Below are positions 7,851 through 14,949 of a DNA stretch of 57,644 nucleotides, one piece after another; the stretch's first letter is position 1; every line of letters starts with the position of its first letter. Both the position numbers and the translations under genes were made by a program. The DNA comes from Vibrionales bacterium SWAT-3 (lineage in GTDB: Bacteria; Pseudomonadota; Gammaproteobacteria; Enterobacterales; Vibrionaceae): positions 1-57,644 of the forward strand of contig AAZW01000031.1 of the NCBI GenBank assembly GCA_000169995.1, given 5' to 3'. The notes beneath the pieces are model-generated. The model worked only from the letters and a program-made list of their open reading frames with translations. It searched no databases and was not told the origin of the DNA.

Positions 7851-9269
7851 ATGAGTCAGGATAAAATCGATATCAAAGATGTGACTCCTAAAACCTTTAA
7901 CCCAAAGACACATAAAGGTAATGGAGATCGATTTAACCCAAGTAACCGAATCTATGTTCGAGAAAGCAAAGGTAAATTCCAACAATTACGCCGCTACGGT
8001 GGTTGGTTCTTACTTTTACTTTTTGCGCTGATCCCATGGATTCCATTTGGTGAGCGACAAGCAATCTTGCTCGATATCGGTAGCCAGCAGTTCAACTTCT
8101 TTGGCACCACTCTATACCCGCAAGATCTAACCCTACTTGCGATCTTATTCATGATTGCCGCCTTTGGCCTGTTCTTTATCACCACCTTTTTGGGCCGCGT
8201 GTGGTGTGGCTACCTGTGCCCACAAACCGTGTGGACCTTCATGTACATCTGGTTCGAAGAGAAACTGGAAGGTGCTGCCAACAAGCGAAGAAAACAAGAT
8301 TCTGGCAAGTTGACCACCAACCTGATGATCAGAAAAACCATCAAGCACATTGCATGGTGGGCGATTGCGATTGCGACCGGTTTAACCTTTGTCGGTTACT
8401 TCATTCCAATCAAAGAGCTAGTGGTTGGTTTCTTTACCTTTAACTCTTCGTTCTGGCCTGTGTTCTGGGTACTATTCTTCGCTGGTTGTACTTATGCCAA
8501 CGCTGGTTGGATGCGTTCGATTGTTTGTCTGCATATGTGTCCTTATGCTCGCTTCCAATCTGCGATGTTTGATAAAGATACCTTCATCGTAGGCTACGAC
8601 ACTGAGCGTGGTGAGAGCCGCGGTCCTCGTTCTCGTAAGGCCGATCCTAAAGCGCTTGGTCTTGGTGACTGTATTGACTGTAACCTGTGTGTGCAAGTGT
8701 GTCCGACGGGCATTGATATCCGTGACGGCCTGCAATACGAATGTATTAACTGTGGTGCGTGTATTGATGCTTGTGACAAGACTATGGAGCGCATGGGCTA
8801 TGAGAAAGGTCTGATTAACTACACCACGGAGCATAGGCTTGAAGGTCACTCAACTAAGGTGATGCGTCCTAAATTATTGGGCTACGGTGCAATACTTGTT
8901 CTCATGCTTGGCTTGTTCTTCGTACAAATCGCCAGTGTCGATCCTGCAGGCTTGAGCGTTCTGCGTGATAGAAACCAACTGTTCAGAGTCAATACTCAGG
9001 GGCTGGTTGAAAACACCTATACCCTCAAAGTCATCAACAAGACTCAACAAGAACAAGAGTACAAACTCGATGTCAGTGGGTTACCAGGTTCAATTTGGTA
9101 CGGCAAACAGACAGTAACCGTTGCTCCAGGCGAGGTTTTGAACCTACCTATCAGTTTAGGTGCCGATCCTGAAAAACTGAGCTCACCAGTTTCGACAATT
9201 CAGTTTATACTCTCGGATAATGAAGAGTTTACGATGGAAGTAGAAAGCCGCTTTATCAAGAAACTCTGA
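7851..9269 (+). CDS. ccoG: Cytochrome c oxidase accessory protein CcoG (RdxA/FixG)
   Basis: A 472-aa inner-membrane ferredoxin-like protein needed for maturation of cbb3-type cytochrome oxidase (copper reduction/delivery in the CcoG family). Order: a soluble N-terminus, then membrane segments near residues 50-70 and 95-115. FixG-type WCGYLCPQTVW follows, then two further segments. Two 4Fe-4S cluster motifs, CIDCNLCVQVCP and CINCGACIDACD, come next. A last membrane segment precedes a periplasmic Ig-like C-terminal domain. AGGA lies 7 nt before the ATG. The ccoNOPQ genes are not in this window. Confidence 0.95.
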   Translation: MSQDKIDIKDVTPKTFNPKTHKGNGDRFNPSNRIYVRESKGKFQQLRRYGGWFLLLLFALIPWIPFGERQAILLDIGSQQFNFFGTTLYPQDLTLLAILFMIAAFGLFFITTFLGRVWCGYLCPQTVWTFMYIWFEEKLEGAANKRRKQDSGKLTTNLMIRKTIKHIAWWAIAIATGLTFVGYFIPIKELVVGFFTFNSSFWPVFWVLFFAGCTYANAGWMRSIVCLHMCPYARFQSAMFDKDTFIVGYDTERGESRGPRSRKADPKALGLGDCIDCNLCVQVCPTGIDIRDGLQYECINCGACIDACDKTMERMGYEKGLINYTTEHRLEGHSTKVMRPKLLGYGAILVLMLGLFFVQIASVDPAGLSVLRDRNQLFRVNTQGLVENTYTLKVINKTQQEQEYKLDVSGLPGSIWYGKQTVTVAPGEVLNLPISLGADPEKLSSPVSTIQFILSDNEEFTMEVESRFIKKL

Positions 9270-9311
9270 TACTAATCACACACGATTGGTACAACACCCA
9301 ATAAATGGAAA

Positions 9312-9335
9312 AAGGCTCAGTAATGAGCCTTTTAA
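9312..9335 (+). terminator. ccoG terminator, reused as prophage attL
   Basis: Stem GGCTCA / TGAGCC, loop GTAA, followed by TTTT then AATG. The original site would have continued into the longer T-run now found at the other end of the prophage (22,407-22,412), so integration kept the hairpin but trimmed the T-tract. Confidence 0.75.
9315..9333. repeat. Prophage attL, 19-bp direct repeat
   Basis: GCTCAGTAATGAGCCTTTT is identical at 22,392-22,410. The flanks differ (left copy preceded by G and followed by AATG; right copy preceded by C and followed by TTA). One copy lies right behind ccoG and the other just before srkA, and the integrase gene ends 71 nt from the right copy. This fits a tyrosine-recombinase core. 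Confidence 0.85.
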
Positions 9336-9399
9336 TGAAAATTAAGTCATTGTTTTCAAATTAAAATAAAAAAAGCAAAACCACAAAATGACCACAAAA

Positions 9400-9425
9400 A
9401 AAGCCCACTAGCAATAGTGGGCTTT
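9400..9425 (-). terminator. Terminator at the left end of the prophage
   Basis: Stem AAAGCCCACTA / TAGTGGGCTTT with A- and T-rich flanks on both sides, so it can work both ways. It closes the lipoprotein gene on the minus strand. Its stem is nearly identical to the terminator at 10,188-10,213 on the other side of that gene. Confidence 0.8.
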
Positions 9426-9429
9426 CTTT

Positions 9430-10131
9430 TTAACTCTTTGGAGCACTCCCCCAAAGCAACGAAGTATCATTTCCTAATAAGCCAGCCACATAATCTATAC
9501 CGCCATGCTTAACGGTAAGAAACACACCGCTATACGTACCATTCATTGAAGCTTGAGCACATGACACAGCGTTTGCGTTGTTTACATTGAAATACGCGCC
9601 GTTACGCACAAGGGTTCCTGTGATTGTACAAATACCATTTACAGTAAAAGAGCCATCAGCATTGATTGTCCATGTACTACCATCACTAAGGTTTGTATGA
9701 GTACCTACAATCTCAGATAGTTGCAAAGAATCAGACGTTTTATCCATTGAGTACGCTAGATTGCTTCCATTAAAAACCGCAGTCAGTGACACAGAATTAC
9801 CCGTAAAATTAGCAGTCATTTCCTGACTACTACTTTTAAGGAAACTTGATGCATCAGCGTATGTTACGCCCTTAGTTTTCATCTGCTTTTCTGTCGTGGT
9901 TGCACTATCAGTAAAGTAAACACCATTATTTGCAAAGTCACCCACCACCAAATTATTAGCAGAACGCGAAGAGTCGATTACCATCACAGCTAAGTCCGCA
10001 GTGTTGACATAAATCCCACTGCCCGAAAATGAACTAGCACTACTAGGGGTAGAGCTTCCCCCGCCCCCACCACCACAACCGACTAGTGATACAGACGCTA
10101 TTAAACCAACGATTAAGCCTTTATTTTTCAT
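9430..10131 (-). CDS. Prophage-borne lipoprotein, unknown function
   Basis: A 233-aa protein starting MKNKGLIVGLIASVSLVGC. LVGC is a lipobox, giving a lipid-anchored Cys at position 19, followed by a glycine/serine spacer. The rest is rich in Ser, Thr and Asn and looks beta-stranded (for example GTYSGVFLTVKHGGIDYVAGLLG). No family recognised. It is the last gene of the prophage, flanked by two copies of the same terminator, so it has its own transcription unit. This is typical of a lysogenic-conversion (moron) gene; a surface role such as superinfection exclusion is inference only. Confidence 0.75.
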   Translation of the reverse strand: MKNKGLIVGLIASVSLVGCGGGGGGSSTPSSASSFSGSGIYVNTADLAVMVIDSSRSANNLVVGDFANNGVYFTDSATTTEKQMKTKGVTYADASSFLKSSSQEMTANFTGNSVSLTAVFNGSNLAYSMDKTSDSLQLSEIVGTHTNLSDGSTWTINADGSFTVNGICTITGTLVRNGAYFNVNNANAVSCAQASMNGTYSGVFLTVKHGGIDYVAGLLGNDTSLLWGSAPKS

Positions 10132-10187
10132 TTATTCATTATCCCTATTTGCATATGCGCACAAAATAGTATCAAACAAAAACAATA

Positions 10188-10213
10188 AAGCCCACTTAGG
10201 TTAGTGGGCTTTA
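10188..10213 (-). terminator. Late-operon terminator of the prophage
   Basis: Stem AAAGCCCACT / AGTGGGCTTT with a TAGGTT loop. It lies just after the stop of the 39-aa ORF that ends the lysis cassette. Confidence 0.8.
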
Positions 10214-10218
10214 TAAAA

Positions 10219-10338
10219 CTAAAAGACTTTAGTTTCCAATCGGATAAGTCGGTTGTTATGTCGCCAGAATATAGCAACAATGATTAACATTGAGGGAGGT
10301 AAGCCCATTGACGTGAGATACTGCAATAGCTCAACCAT
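10219..10338 (-). CDS. Small membrane protein, 39 aa, end of lysis cassette
   Basis: MVELLQYLTSMGLPPSMLII begins a protein with one hydrophobic segment (MLIIVAIFW) followed by a basic tail (RHNNRLIRLETKVF). AGGGGGTG precedes the ATG, and the start overlaps the end of the holin-like gene by 8 nt, so translation is probably coupled. A holin partner or spanin-like role is possible but not shown. Confidence 0.6.
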   Translation of the reverse strand: MVELLQYLTSMGLPPSMLIIVAIFWRHNNRLIRLETKVF

Positions 10339-10750
10339 TTACACCCCCTAAACGTTTTTGCAGCCAATGCTCAAAGGCAACCCGCACCATTCGACGAAAA
10401 CCGAACGTATCAACGTAAATCATCCCTAGCGCATACCAGTAATATTCTGGTACACCATCCAATGCAGCAAAACCCGCATCAACGATATGCGCCCAATCAG
10501 GGATAAACGATAGCCCTAGCGGTAAGGTGGTCAGAATCAATAGATATTCATCTTTCCAGCCTCTCTGCTTAATGCTCAGCTCATCCAATTTCGCCGCTGA
10601 TTCATCACCGGATTGCAGTCGCTTGATTTGAGCGTCTAACTTAGCTTGCTCTAGCTTGTCGTCACGCTCTTGCGCCTTGTGCTTTGCTTCCTGCTTTTGC
10701 TTAAAGTACCCGACTCCCTCAGTGAAAAGGGAGGTAATTAATCCAATCAT
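10331..10750 (-). CDS. Probable holin (3-TM, GTA-holin-like)
   Basis: 139 aa from the ATG at 10,750, which overlaps the upstream TGA (ATGA). A TTG two codons upstream is less likely. An N-terminal hydrophobic stretch is followed by a highly charged coiled region (KQKQEAKHKAQERDDKLEQA). Two hydrophobic segments then flank a short loop (DEYLLILTTLPLGLSFIPDW and VPEYYWYALGMIYVDTFG). This layout resembles the three-TM holins of gene-transfer agents and tailed phages (PF11351 style). It sits next to the endolysin. Family assignment is from pattern memory and should be confirmed. Confidence 0.6.
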   Translation of the reverse strand: MIGLITSLFTEGVGYFKQKQEAKHKAQERDDKLEQAKLDAQIKRLQSGDESAAKLDELSIKQRGWKDEYLLILTTLPLGLSFIPDWAHIVDAGFAALDGVPEYYWYALGMIYVDTFGFRRMVRVAFEHWLQKRLGGVNG

Positions 10751-10848
10751 AGCCAACCTTGCTTCTTTAAGAATTTGATTGTGTAAGCCGCTACCACCGC
10801 ACCAACAACGGTGACGGCGATTCGTTTCGCGTCACCTTTGTTCATCAT
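10747..10848 (-). CDS. Small membrane protein, 33 aa, lysis cassette
   Basis: MMNKGDAKRIAVTVVGAVVA begins it; one membrane helix, then a KFLKKQGWL basic tail. The start overlaps the endolysin stop (ATGATGA) and its stop overlaps the holin start (ATGA), so it is tightly coupled on both sides. A pinholin, antiholin or small virion membrane protein are all possible. Confidence 0.6.
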   Translation of the reverse strand: MMNKGDAKRIAVTVVGAVVAAYTIKFLKKQGWL

Positions 10849-11321
10849 CGGTAAACAGCCTTATCCAGTTCGATGTGTGGACCATCTTTAAAAGACTTCC
10901 AATCACCACCCCACTTGATAGGCACACCCAATTCACGAGCGGCCTGTTTAAACGCCCAACTTACTTGCTCGTAATAGCTAAAGCCCCAAGTCACTTTCCC
11001 GTTTTCGTCATAAACAACAAAATCGATGGCATGGCCTGTTTGGTGTCGACTCTTACGAGAATAACCGTCCAGTTGGCTTGCACCTTTTTTGAATAGAACG
11101 TTTTGTTCTTCCGCTGTACGTTTGCCAGAGGTGATACCAAAATCAAACGGTGAAAGCTGAATAGCGCGATGAACCACGGCTTTTAAATCGCGGTGAACCC
11201 CACCCATTCGAGCTTCACTACGTGCAGATAGTACCCACTTAGAAATGGTTTCTTTTTTCATAAGTAATAGCCCTCCAATGGCTAAACAGACGCTTGCGGC
11301 AATGATGGTTTTTGAGGCCAT
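10845..11321 (-). CDS. M15-family peptidase, phage endolysin
   Basis: A 158-aa muramyl peptidase that should cleave peptidoglycan cross-links for lysis or entry. Zinc ligands of the M15/VanY fold are visible: H93 and D100 in SRHQTGHAIDF, and H149 in GPHIEL, with D140 in WGGDW as the likely catalytic acid region. The N-terminus is a hydrophobic anchor (IIAASVCLAIGGLLL), so it may act as a signal-anchor endolysin or a virion-bound enzyme. It overlaps the preceding small gene by 40 nt. Confidence 0.85.
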   Translation of the reverse strand: MASKTIIAASVCLAIGGLLLMKKETISKWVLSARSEARMGGVHRDLKAVVHRAIQLSPFDFGITSGKRTAEEQNVLFKKGASQLDGYSRKSRHQTGHAIDFVVYDENGKVTWGFSYYEQVSWAFKQAARELGVPIKWGGDWKSFKDGPHIELDKAVYR

Positions 11322-11524
11322 ACCACATCCTTTGCGTTGCTGTACGTTTTAGAAATATCGCGCAGCGCCTGACGGTACTGTCGAAACGGCACAGCATCGA
11401 CACCTTGGTCTAACGCTGTTTCCACAAGGTGGTCAGCCTCTACAATTAGCGGCTGACGCTGTTCTCGAATTACTTGCCATTGGCAAATAGGGTGCAACTC
11501 TTCAAATGTAATTAACTTTTCCAT
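11282..11524 (-). CDS. Tail-fibre-assembly-chaperone-like protein
   Basis: 80 aa from the ATG at 11,524. It contains the pattern IREQRQPLIVEADHLVETAL followed by FRQYRQALRDIS and DVVWPQKP. This is the hallmark of the phage tail assembly chaperone family (PF16778), which in tailed phages helps fold fibres. It begins 3 nt after the 263-aa putative fibre/spike gene, as chaperones usually follow their client. Finding it in a tailless PM2-like prophage is unusual. Confidence 0.65.
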   Translation of the reverse strand: MEKLITFEELHPICQWQVIREQRQPLIVEADHLVETALDQGVDAVPFRQYRQALRDISKTYSNAKDVVWPQKPSLPQASV

Positions 11525-11526
11525 AA

Positions 11527-12318
11527 TTAAAGCTCCGGTAATCCCATCCAATCGTTAGGGTCTGTGATGTTTCCTGCCGCATGACCCGGCAATAAAATCC
11601 ACGCTTCACCGACTGGCGTTTGTGCGACAAGACAAGGGTGAATGTAATCACCCAAACGAGCCGTTTTGTTATAGAGTTGGCGTAACCATGTCCATTTCGT
11701 ACCAACGGTTTTAATTGAGTGATTCTGAAGAGATATCTCTCCACTAATGCACTTTACAAAAGCGGCATGAGTTACCAACTGGTTACGATACAAAGGTGAA
11801 CCCGATGTTTTATCCAGTGGAATGATGATGTGCTCATGAGTAAAATCAGCCTGCGATGAAAAGTCCCATGAGACTCGAATCGCACGAATAGGGGCTGCAA
11901 TATAATTACTTACTGAGGCATTAAAAGCGGGATACGCTTCTCTAACACCACTCTGCAACTCTGCAAGCATCGAGTTTTGAATAGCAGGTCTGTTTTTACT
12001 TCCCGCGATCAAAAGTTGCTCTTCTACGTTGGCTTGACTACGAAAACTCCACCCGCTAGGAACGTCTGAGTTTGCAATCAATTCCAATGCTCTTACGTTC
12101 TTGGACAGCATGAATTTTGAGGTTAAATCCGAGGTCGGTTTTGTTGCCGCAGCTACCTGTGCATCAAATCCCGCCAGTTTCGAATTAAATGTACTTTGAA
12201 CACTTGCTTTGAGTGCATCAAACTGCGTTTGCATGGTTCGAATAGCACCGCCCTTGATGCTATCTAGTAAGTTTCGGGCTTCGGTCACTAGTTGCCCGAT
12301 TGCCGTAAAATCACTCAT
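11527..12318 (-). CDS. Putative spike / receptor-binding fibre protein
   Basis: 263 aa, unrecognised by sequence alone. The first 80 residues are helical with heptad character (QFDALKASVQSTFNSKLAGF), suggesting a trimeric stalk. The rest is Trp/Asn/Gly-rich and beta-like, ending HAAGNITDPNDWMGLPEL. Its place late in the structural operon and its downstream fibre-chaperone-like gene suggest the vertex adhesin, the job of P1 in PM2. This is inference. Confidence 0.5.
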   Translation of the reverse strand: MSDFTAIGQLVTEARNLLDSIKGGAIRTMQTQFDALKASVQSTFNSKLAGFDAQVAAATKPTSDLTSKFMLSKNVRALELIANSDVPSGWSFRSQANVEEQLLIAGSKNRPAIQNSMLAELQSGVREAYPAFNASVSNYIAAPIRAIRVSWDFSSQADFTHEHIIIPLDKTSGSPLYRNQLVTHAAFVKCISGEISLQNHSIKTVGTKWTWLRQLYNKTARLGDYIHPCLVAQTPVGEAWILLPGHAAGNITDPNDWMGLPEL

Positions 12319-12583
12319 TGAGTTCTTTCTCCATTTCTTCCGCTACGACCTGTAAGCGAGGAAGCGTATTTGCTGCCACGCTATCTGCCAGTTCGTGAAC
12401 GTCATTATCTGAATCGAAAGCGTGACGCTGCATAGATACCACCGCCGCACTTAATGCCACCTGATTGCTGTAAACGCCTTGCATCATTTCCAATGCGTCT
12501 ACTTGCTCAGGCTGTAGGTTTTGAAGGTGTTCCGTGAGTGGGTCGTATTTCACGACCACTCGACGGGGCATGATGTGGCTCAT
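12311..12583 (-). CDS. Prophage structural-module protein, 90 aa, unknown
   Basis: MSHIMPRRVVVKYDPLTEHL begins a soluble, mostly helical protein with an acidic tail (EEMEKELNE). It overlaps the previous gene by 4 nt and the next by 8 nt, so it belongs to the coupled spike block. No family recognised. Confidence 0.6.
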   Translation of the reverse strand: MSHIMPRRVVVKYDPLTEHLQNLQPEQVDALEMMQGVYSNQVALSAAVVSMQRHAFDSDNDVHELADSVAANTLPRLQVVAEEMEKELNE

Positions 12584-13185
12584 CGGTGAACCTCCATCAT
12601 TGCCAGTTTTAAAGGTTGATTAGAATTGTTGTACGCCCAAAGCTCACCACCACCCGTAATGGTAATTCCTGCGGGGGCTTGTCTGTCCCCCATAACCGGA
12701 AGCCCGACCACGGCAGAAACATTGCTATCACCAATCATCGCCTCTACTTCCGTATCGCTAATGTTTTGGATAATAGCCTCTAGTCGTGTAACTGAAGCAT
12801 TGAACAAACGTTTCTTTTCATTAGGGTTAATAAGCAAATGGTCACGACTGATAAAGCGTTGCGCCGTTTCTTGTCGAGTGGTCACGATTGAGCGAATCTC
12901 ACTGACTGCCAACGATTGAGCAAACTTCACCTGTGCGGGTGGTGTGGTTTTTAAGTCACGTTTAGTGAGTTGGTACACCACTCGAATTGACGCTGCATGA
13001 GGGTTAGAAATTTCAAGCTCTTTAAAGCTTTCAATATCTAACGTATCTCCCGCATCAACACGAATTTGCTCGCCGTTATCACTGCGAACATAGAGGTACT
13101 CTTGAGATTCACGGACAATCAGCCACTTATCAGAACCTACACCAAAACGTTTAACTTCATTAGCCTGTAAGGTTAGCTGTTTCAT
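12580..13185 (-). CDS. Prophage beta-rich structural protein, 201 aa
   Basis: Starts MKQLTLQANEVKRFGVGSDK. The N-terminal 70 residues alternate short hydrophobic strands (WLIVRESQEYLYVRSDNGEQ). The C-terminal part has a Gly-rich strand pair (ITITGGGELWAYNNSN). No membrane segment. The pattern suggests a jelly-roll or other beta-sandwich, possibly a vertex or spike-base protein, but I recognise no family. ATGA-coupled with the upstream coiled-coil gene. Confidence 0.55.
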   Translation of the reverse strand: MKQLTLQANEVKRFGVGSDKWLIVRESQEYLYVRSDNGEQIRVDAGDTLDIESFKELEISNPHAASIRVVYQLTKRDLKTTPPAQVKFAQSLAVSEIRSIVTTRQETAQRFISRDHLLINPNEKKRLFNASVTRLEAIIQNISDTEVEAMIGDSNVSAVVGLPVMGDRQAPAGITITGGGELWAYNNSNQPLKLAMMEVHR

Positions 13186-13877
13186 TTAGCCCCCTTAAAG
13201 GCCGTTGCGACCATTCCCACACCTGCTGCCACTGCAACTGCAATCGCAACTTTTGACATTTCGCCAGCACTGCCTGTTTGACTGCGTGATGCGGTATTTT
13301 CTGCCATAACCAGAGCAGCGCGGGCGTTCTCTCCCGATTGTGCAGCCATGGCTTTAATTGCGGACGTTGTATCTGCGCTGTTCTGTCGCATATTGTCCAT
13401 TGCCTTTTGACTCACAACGCTGTTTTCTTTCATTGAGTCACGACTAAAATCGAGAGCCTTTGATAGAGACTCTTGACCAGAACTCAAAGCAGATTTAAGC
13501 GATTCGTGATTAGCCTTAATTGCTTCTTTGCTAACACTTTCATTTGATTTAAGGGCTTCTTTGCTCACGCTCTCGTTTGACTTGAGAGCATCACGCCCAA
13601 AACCTAATGATTCATCAATCGCCTTTTCGTTGGCTTTAAGCGCATCAGAACCCAATCGAGCCGCTTCTTTCATAGCAGCGCTATTGCTGTTCATCGCGCT
13701 TTTTGCGATTTCTGTTGCTGCCTTAACCGAACCATGGTCAGTCACTGAAATATTGCCGACATTGCCGTTAACACCAGAAATAACAACACCAAGGTTATCC
13801 CCACTAATGGCACTGGTGCCGCTAGTGTTGGTTGTGTTTGTAACGTTCTTACTTGAACTACTGCCACCGCCACCCAT
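13182..13877 (-). CDS. Gly/Ser-headed coiled-coil protein with C-terminal membrane segment
   Basis: 231 aa from the ATG at 13,877, which follows GGGAGGGG and overlaps the previous TAA (TAATG). Order: a Gly/Ser/Asn/Thr head (MGGGGSSSSKNVTNTTNTSG), then about 120 residues of Ala/Lys/Ser/Glu coiled coil. The coil has tandem copies of SNESVSKEALK and a third near-copy. A hydrophobic C-terminal helix (VAIAVAVAAGVGMVATAF) closes it. Likely a membrane-anchored fibrous virion component, perhaps a spike stalk or genome-delivery tube. Function inferred from shape only. Confidence 0.6.
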   Translation of the reverse strand: MGGGGSSSSKNVTNTTNTSGTSAISGDNLGVVISGVNGNVGNISVTDHGSVKAATEIAKSAMNSNSAAMKEAARLGSDALKANEKAIDESLGFGRDALKSNESVSKEALKSNESVSKEAIKANHESLKSALSSGQESLSKALDFSRDSMKENSVVSQKAMDNMRQNSADTTSAIKAMAAQSGENARAALVMAENTASRSQTGSAGEMSKVAIAVAVAAGVGMVATAFKGAK

Positions 13878-14287
13878 TAGCACCCCTCCCACGTGAGTGA
13901 TAAAACCGATTCATGCTCTGTCTTATCTGCAACCACGAAACCAAACGCTTTAAGGATGCGTTCCATCCCACGGCGCACCGTGTGATATTTAATTGAGCGA
14001 TAACCTTGAGACTTCACCGCCTCAATAATGCAAGGAGCTGCTTTCACTAACCCCTTACCTGTCATAGCCAAAATTAAATACTCGTTATCACTGGTAACCA
14101 AACCAACAAAACGAACAGAGACACCCGCACCTTTTAAGTGGTAAAAGCTCGCCTGTTTATTACTGACTGCTTCACAACAAAATTGATATTCAGCCTTGGC
14201 ACAATGCACCCCGTTAAATGCGGATTTAATCAGGGCAAACTGCGCTTTGATGTCAGCGCGAGTAGGTTTAATTAACATAAAATTCAT
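13877..14287 (-). CDS. GNAT-like acetyltransferase of the prophage
   Basis: 136 aa (or 133 if the second Met at 14,278 is used; neither start has a strong ribosome site). The core YLILAMTGKGLVKAAPCIIE, followed by AVKSQGYRSIKYHTV and ILKAFGFV, resembles the acetyl-CoA loop and beta5 region of GNAT enzymes. Substrate unknown. The ATG overlaps the upstream TGA (ATGA). Such enzymes occur in several small phages; a role in modifying host or capsid protein cannot be judged here. Confidence 0.55.
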   Translation of the reverse strand: MNFMLIKPTRADIKAQFALIKSAFNGVHCAKAEYQFCCEAVSNKQASFYHLKGAGVSVRFVGLVTSDNEYLILAMTGKGLVKAAPCIIEAVKSQGYRSIKYHTVRRGMERILKAFGFVVADKTEHESVLSLTWEGC

Positions 14288-14505
14288 TTTTTAAACGCCA
14301 CCCACGCAATACCAAGAGCCAACAAGACAAACGGCAGGTTTTGAGCAAGGCTTTGCCCCGCACTCCCACCAAAATTGATAGCACCATTACGAATGCCACC
14401 AATCGAGTTAGTCCCTGTTGCCTCACTAGGGCCAGCCGAACCACCTCCGGCACTGATAGGCATAGAACCGCCCGCGCTTAAACCGCCGCCGATACCCGGT
14501 ATCAT
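14284..14505 (-). CDS. Glycine-rich small membrane protein, 73 aa
   Basis: The N-terminal 50 residues are Gly/Ser/Ala-rich (MIPGIGGGLSAGGSMPISAG) and the C-terminus is one membrane helix (FVLLALGIAWVAFKK). Likely a minor virion membrane protein lying between inner lipid layer and capsid. Coupled by ATGA to genes on both sides. Confidence 0.6.
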   Translation of the reverse strand: MIPGIGGGLSAGGSMPISAGGGSAGPSEATGTNSIGGIRNGAINFGGSAGQSLAQNLPFVLLALGIAWVAFKK

Positions 14506-14654
14506 TTGCCCCCCTTAATGACTCGATAAGCCACATAACAGCCGCCACTTACCGCCGCGACTTTTAATAATTTCGTTGCACCTGAACCAGACCAAAAGCC
14601 CGCCCCAAATCCAACGCCGCCCGCAACCAGAGGAAGAAGCACAATCAATGGCAT
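14502..14654 (-). CDS. Small membrane protein, 50 aa
   Basis: MPLIVLLPLVAGGVGFGAGF begins it, with two hydrophobic stretches and a basic end (YRVIKGGK). AGGGGGAAGT precedes the ATG. The TGA overlaps the next ATG. Probable virion membrane component. Confidence 0.65.
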   Translation of the reverse strand: MPLIVLLPLVAGGVGFGAGFWSGSGATKLLKVAAVSGGCYVAYRVIKGGK

Positions 14655-14663
14655 ACTTCCCCC

Positions 14664-14939
14664 TTACTTTTTCACTGCAATAACCAACACCGTAAGCAAT
14701 AACGCGACACCCAAACCGCCACCGACATACAACAATGTTTTGTCAGTCGTTTGGGGCAGCGGTGAGCCTGTCACCGCGTTGCCATGATTATCTTTTACAG
14801 GCTGTTGGGGTTGCTGAGTCGTACCTGCGTTTTTCGATGAGTCGTCTTTGGTAGCGGTATCAATCAAGTTACCCATACCTTCACCTACATCATCCAAAAG
14901 CCCAGACCCAAAATCGGTTAAATCATCCCAAAAAGCCAA
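14664..14939 (-). CDS. Single-TM virion membrane protein with TTG start, 91 aa
   Basis: MAFWDDLTDFGSGLLDDVGE gives an amphipathic acidic N-terminus, then a Pro/Gln/Asn linker and one C-terminal membrane helix (LLYVGGGLGVALLLTVLVIAV) ending KK. The start is TTG, supported by AGGGGGTGA 4-5 nt upstream; the next in-frame ATG would remove the conserved-looking head. Lies just after the capsid gene. Resembles the small PM2 membrane proteins in design, but no homologue is claimed. Confidence 0.65.
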   Translation of the reverse strand: MAFWDDLTDFGSGLLDDVGEGMGNLIDTATKDDSSKNAGTTQQPQQPVKDNHGNAVTGSPLPQTTDKTLLYVGGGLGVALLLTVLVIAVKK

Positions 14940-14949
14940 AAGTCACCCC

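Noticed and set aside
13528..13896. 122-aa antisense frame over the coiled-coil gene
   Set aside because: Low-complexity mirror of the repetitive sense gene; no ribosome site and opposite to the whole operon.
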